A stretch of 25,035 nucleotides of DNA from Didymodactylos carnosus (taxonomy: Eukaryota; Rotifera; Eurotatoria; Philodinida; Philodinidae), in NCBI GenBank assembly GCA_905250885.1, contig CAJNOQ010002310.1, positions 1 through 25,035 of the forward strand. The letters run 5' to 3'. The notes below the pieces were generated by a model. The model was not told the DNA's origin, made no database searches, and saw only the letters and a program-made list of their open reading frames with translations. How positions within the stretch are numbered: position 1 is the stretch's first letter; the number at the start of each line of letters is the position of its first letter. The position numbers were made by a program, and so were the translations under genes. Shown here piece after piece: positions 21,256-25,035 of this stretch.

Positions 21256-23507
21256 ATAACAGTTTTTCTTTTCTTGCTAAGTATGTTTTGAGTATCTTTC
21301 AATCTTTATATTTACTGTAAATCAATATTTTTCAGTGCTTCCTGCTCGGTGTTTCATGTAAACAGACAGATGTTATTTTGCACATATAAACAACTAAATT
21401 TTTCATCTTGTTTTTGTTATGGTTATTATATCTCACTTTTTTTGTTATTTTTTTAAATTGGATGTGCGTGCGTGGTTAAGGCTTTCGCCTTTTTCTTCTA
21501 CGTATCCGTGTATAACACATAAAAGTAGTATCTTCACATTTATATCCATACAGAATATATTATTTGTCCTGATAAACATACGAGAAAGGTAAGCGAAGAC
21601 TCTAATGTATTGAGTTTTAGTTTAATCAATGAAGAATCATTAGATTCTTTGCAACAGACTCTATATTCGTTTGGAATTGATCAATCGAGATATTTGCATA
21701 GGGGAAGTTTAAAGATCTTAGTTCATTTCAACATACTAAGCGAGAACCATAGTCTAATTCGAAAATTCGCCATAAGATCAAAAGATTAATTTTTAATATT
21801 GCTGCAGTCAAAAGAGTTTTTTATCAGAAAAAAATGTCAATAGAGAATCGGGTAATTTAGTACTTTATAGAAGCCTTGACAAAAATAGAAATAAATGTCT
21901 ATGAGTTCTCGTTCTGTACATATTATTTGTATTCTTTTTTCTCATCAGTCTCATATCTAATCATTAAGTCGACTGAGCGAAACGACCAGTCGGCTTATTG
22001 CTTTTCTCCAGAACCTATGTGTTTTCTTTTCTCTACACTTTTGGTCAATTTTTTCACCCACTGTTCTCTCTCATTTGGAACCACAGAAGATTGAGAGAAA
22101 AACTAGTAGACAGTGCTTATACTGAATGTGGCACATTCGAAATTATATTTCTGATATCACTTTTATCGCGTAATCATTTCTGAAAAAGTGGTATTTGCTG
22201 TTTGGCATTTGGGGAAATTTTTCTAATACAAGATAATTAGCATGTGACGTACAGAGAAAACTCTATCGTCTCTTCTATCAGATAATTAATCGTCACGTGA
22301 TATCCTTCATAGGGATATATACGATAATGCTTGATATGATGAAAGCTATAGCAGAATATAGGATGGGATAATGAATCAGCTGATACGATAATGTGAATAA
22401 TATACTGTAGAAGATAAATGTAGATTAATGAATAAAATTCAAAACATATTATTGTTGTTAAAAGAGAAAACATATATAGCAGTTTACTAAGAGTTATATC
22501 CACTATACTGCCACACGCAGAAGCTAGCTGGTTTCATTCGAGTTTCACTCAGTCGGCTTCCAATCAGAGCGCAGTTGGCATCTAGTTGATTTTCGATTTG
22601 ATAGTAAACGCGGCTGTTTTTCGATCAATCAAAACATTTTTGGTATAGAGTCGTTTCTTTTTATAATCAAAAAACTTTTATTTCGTTTTCCATACATTAC
22701 CGGTGTTTAATGTCAGATCTTTGTCTGTTATTTGTTTTTGTATTTATTGTTTATTTAGTTTATGTATACTTTTCCGGATTTCTTCTGTTCTTTTTACAAG
22801 TCTCTTTAGGTATATGTTTATTTTTTTCTTGTACATTGCTACATCCAAGTTATGATTAAAACCACATTAATATTTGATTTCTTGTTAGAAATATCAATTA
22901 TTTTTCATATAAATTGATTGCAGCCCTAGTCGATCGAAAATATGGAAATCTGATACGATTCTTACAGAAATCTTACAAAAACATTATATACGACAGTGGC
23001 CCTAAATGTGTACTATGATGATAAAATTCTTGTAGACTACAACATAAAATTTTGATAAGATTTTTCATATAAATGACAATGATTTAATTGAATCTAATAT
23101 CAGTCTTTACATTTATTATTTGCAATATCATTTTATTAGTTGATATACGAGTTGTAATCCATATTCTCCTAGGGAGAATACATTATTAACGAGTAGAATT
23201 GACGCTAGAATAAATGAAAGTGGATTGAAGAACATTAAAATAGTATGTTTGATAATAAAAATCAGATTGTTGATTGCTGTGTGACACTGTTGTTGAGCAA
23301 GTTATATATGCACTCATTGGTGATGTCACAACGTTTATGATTGTTTGGTTTTTGAGCTACAGTTCGAAAGTGGCTGATGAGAATGTTGCAGAGATAAAAG
23401 GTACACAGCAAATTTACTAAATTTCATTTAACAGAGTAATTCGAATAGTTCATTGTGTAGACTGTTCCTTGTAGCTGTTTATTAGTGTTATGAATGTAAC
23501 GTAACAG
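21256..23507. other. NOS1AP 3'UTR and downstream flank, no clear gene
   Basis: Holds the candidate 3'UTR intron and an AATAAA at 21890-21895, too far to be assigned with confidence as the NOS1AP polyadenylation signal. A CCAATCAG box is at 22560-22567. A 49-codon hydrophobic open frame at 22710-22859 has no splice or homology support. Otherwise AT-rich and non-coding. Confidence 0.5.
21281..21335 (+). other. Candidate 55-base intron in the NOS1AP 3'UTR
   Basis: GTATGT donor, a TTACTGTAAAT possible branch region, and TTTTTCAG acceptor give a 55-base intron like others in the gene. It begins 25 bases after the TAG. Reading through the stop across this junction would add only about 16 residues before TAA, so a 3'UTR intron is more likely than a missed coding exon. 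Confidence 0.45.
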
Positions 23508-24041
23508 TTTTATTTATTTATCGAGGATTGTAATATACAAAAAAAATTTTCCTCTCTACATATTAGATACAAACAACAAATAGAGTAGCACAAGAAGTAA
23601 ATGTTAATTGAATCTTTTAGTGTCAGCTATGTATTCGTAGACATTATTTACGATATAGATGTTTTGTTCTGGGGTAAAATTAATTGATCCTTTTAGAATG
23701 AGTTCAGTAGTTTGTGGTAATGCGGTAATTAATTTTATATTATTCAACAAGGTAGAACTTTCATGGACAAAGTGAAGGCATTTTAAAAAGTAATACTCAG
23801 CTGTTTCGGGCTTATTACAATGAATACAATTTGGTGTCGCAACGAAGTGACGCTTATATTAGTCTGCTAATAGAAAGCTGAAGCCTAGGCGTATGCGGGT
23901 CAGATGGATGATATTTATCCGACTTCCTATATTGTACCAACCTGGTGGTTGGGGTGAAAAATTTAGGAAACTATTCAGTTTTATAGAGAAGTTCTCATTA
24001 TTTTAGAATTCGAACCAAAATTTAGAATATTGAATTGTTTT
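23508..24041 (-). pseudogene. Degenerate non-LTR retrotransposon (LINE) ORF2 C-terminus with 3' tail
   Basis: Read on the minus strand from 24041 to the stop at 23604-23606 (146 codons), one frame gives NFSPQPPGWYNIGSR, IHLTRIRLGFSFLLAD and CIHCNKPETAEYYFLKC. The last is the CxxC...C zinc-knuckle block that follows the reverse transcriptase in many LINEs (usual form CxxC-ET-EH-L-C; here Tyr replaces His). Two in-frame TAA codons at 24003-24005 and 23859-23861 show it is dead. The RT core is absent (5' truncation). Downstream, ATCCTCGATAAATAAATAAAA at about 23508-23528 looks like the 3' tail. The clade cannot be fixed from this fragment. Confidence 0.8.
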
Positions 24042-24111
24042 TTAAATTTTAAATAAGTACTTTTTATTCGTACTGACTTTATTTATTCCAAACGTTTCAA
24101 TTGATAGTTCA

Positions 24112-24905
24112 ATCTTCCTCAGTGGATACAAACATTAATTAAATTAATTAAAATTACATAAATAAAACAATTTGAACAGAAAACTTTAATATAAGGATAT
24201 TCTTCCCTTTTTTATTTTTATATAATATATACAGACGATAATAAAAAAACTGTAGTTTGACAAGTATACTATATTTATATCCTATTTTTCTTTTCTTTTT
24301 ATAGGATATCAATATAGTATGCTTGTCAAACTACAGTTTTTTATTATCGTCTGTATCAAGACTGGGCAACTCCAACTCCGGAGTAGAGGATTTTTTTGGT
24401 GGAGTTGGAGTTGAGATCTTAGTAGGCTGGAGGTGGGTTTTTGAACTTTTATTCTCAACTCCGTTTTGCATTTTTGAAAATACTCAATAGCTGTAAACTG
24501 ATCTTCTAAATGATAGAGTGGCTGTATTCACGAGTGAATTCGGAAGTCCTTTGCGCTTTCCTGCCGGAAAAAGCTCAAAAACGTCCAGAATCCTGCTAAA
24601 AACCGAAAAATCTTCTTTATAAAAGTAAAGCAATCGGAGTTAAACTGGAGTTGAGATTTTTGTTGAGAGAGTTGGAGTTGGAGTTGAAAAATTTTGAGCA
24701 GAGTTGGAGTTGGAAATTTGAAAACGGAGTTGAGTTGGAGTGGAGTTGGAGTTGAAAGTCAGCGGAGTTGCCCAGCCCTGGTCTGTATATATTATCTAAA
24801 AATAAAAAAGGGAATAATATCCTTATGTTAAAGTTTTCTGTTCAAATTGTTTTATTTATGTAATTTTAATTAATTTAATTAATGTTTGTATTCACTGAGG
24901 AAGAT
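24112..24905. mobile_element. Foldback element: 172-base inverted arms, 17-base loop, split by a later insertion
   Basis: The left arm 24112-24284 pairs with 24302-24348 plus 24781-24905, with six mismatches and one single-base indel. The loop is the pyrimidine-rich 24285-24301. The right arm is interrupted by a 424-base hAT-type MITE; removing that and one target copy restores a continuous arm of 172 bases. Transcribed, this would form a long double-stranded hairpin. No coding capacity. Confidence 0.88.
24357..24780. mobile_element. hAT-type MITE, 424 bases, with perfect 8-base target duplication
   Basis: Ends CAAGACTGGGCAACTCC and, on the other strand, CAGGGCTGGGCAACTCC (15 of 17 identical). 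Both sides carry GTCTGTAT (24349-24356 and 24781-24788). An 8-base duplication and CAG-GCTGGGCAA-like ends are hallmarks of hAT transposons. The interior is built of GGAGTT/AACTCC words in both orientations and has no transposase. Confidence 0.92.
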
Positions 24906-25035
24906 CCCTACGGCCTGGCCAGCTAACTCTACCTGCGTACGTAATTCCGTGACGTTTTTCTATGATTTTGTTTTATTTGCAGAAATTTTTGAAAAAGTCA
25001 GAACTCAAAAGTAAATAAACCATTTTGTAGACAAT

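Noticed and set aside
24060..24130. Hammerhead ribozyme or Penelope-like 3' end on the minus strand (CTGAGGA ... GAAACG ... AATAAATAAAGTC)
   Set aside because: The core words are present and a stem II can be drawn, but stems I and III do not pair, so no ribozyme fold is supported. No retroelement coding sequence is attached.
1..25035. CRISPR array, prokaryotic operon, phage or defence system
   Set aside because: Spliced GT-AG introns and animal gene content throughout; no regular direct-repeat/spacer array and no bacterial-type gene packing.

Overview
The window is AT-rich nuclear DNA from an animal and holds one gene that can be recognised with confidence. It is a plus-strand, multi-exon homologue of NOS1AP (CAPON), the PTB-domain adaptor of neuronal nitric oxide synthase. 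The spliced gene structure, a degenerate LINE, several inverted-repeat elements and a tRNA-like relic all indicate a metazoan. Five of the ten coding introns are only 55-64 bases long, while one is over 4 kb. Short introns of this size, high AT content and an acceptor very close to the start codon would suit a bdelloid rotifer or similar small invertebrate. That placement is an inference, not something the sequence proves.

Layout. 1-13309: a gene desert with no convincing coding exon. It holds a four-copy TTGGTGATCA repeat at the left edge, a 324-base inverted-repeat element (6182-6505), GA/TA/TG microsatellites, a miRNA-like hairpin (11020-11097) and an 800-base element with about 33-base terminal inverted repeats (11674-12473). 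13310-21255: NOS1AP, eleven coding exons assembled here into a 639-residue protein. It has an N-terminal PTB domain (exons 1-6), a coiled coil (exons 8-9) and a long Ser/Asn-rich C-terminal tail (exons 10-11). A probable 55-base intron follows the stop codon. The 4.2 kb intron 5 contains a 736-base MITE with a TA target duplication, two candidate alternative exons that would give an isoform without most of the PTB domain, an old inverted duplication that overlaps one of those exons, a 30-base degenerate minisatellite, and a tRNA-like pseudogene. 21256-23507: 3' flank with no clear gene.

23508-24905: a nested transposon graveyard. A minus-strand LINE ORF2 C-terminus (zinc-knuckle region, two in-frame stops) lies beside a foldback element with 172-base arms. 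The foldback is itself split by a 424-base hAT-type MITE that carries a perfect 8-base target duplication.

The window therefore shows one conserved neuronal/muscle adaptor gene with accessory sequence around and inside it. The most unusual sequence features are two abutting perfect palindromes (24 and 40 bases) that start two bases inside the 5' end of intron 9, and the candidate internal promoter with alternative first exons in intron 5. I found no prokaryote-like system, CRISPR array or viral gene.
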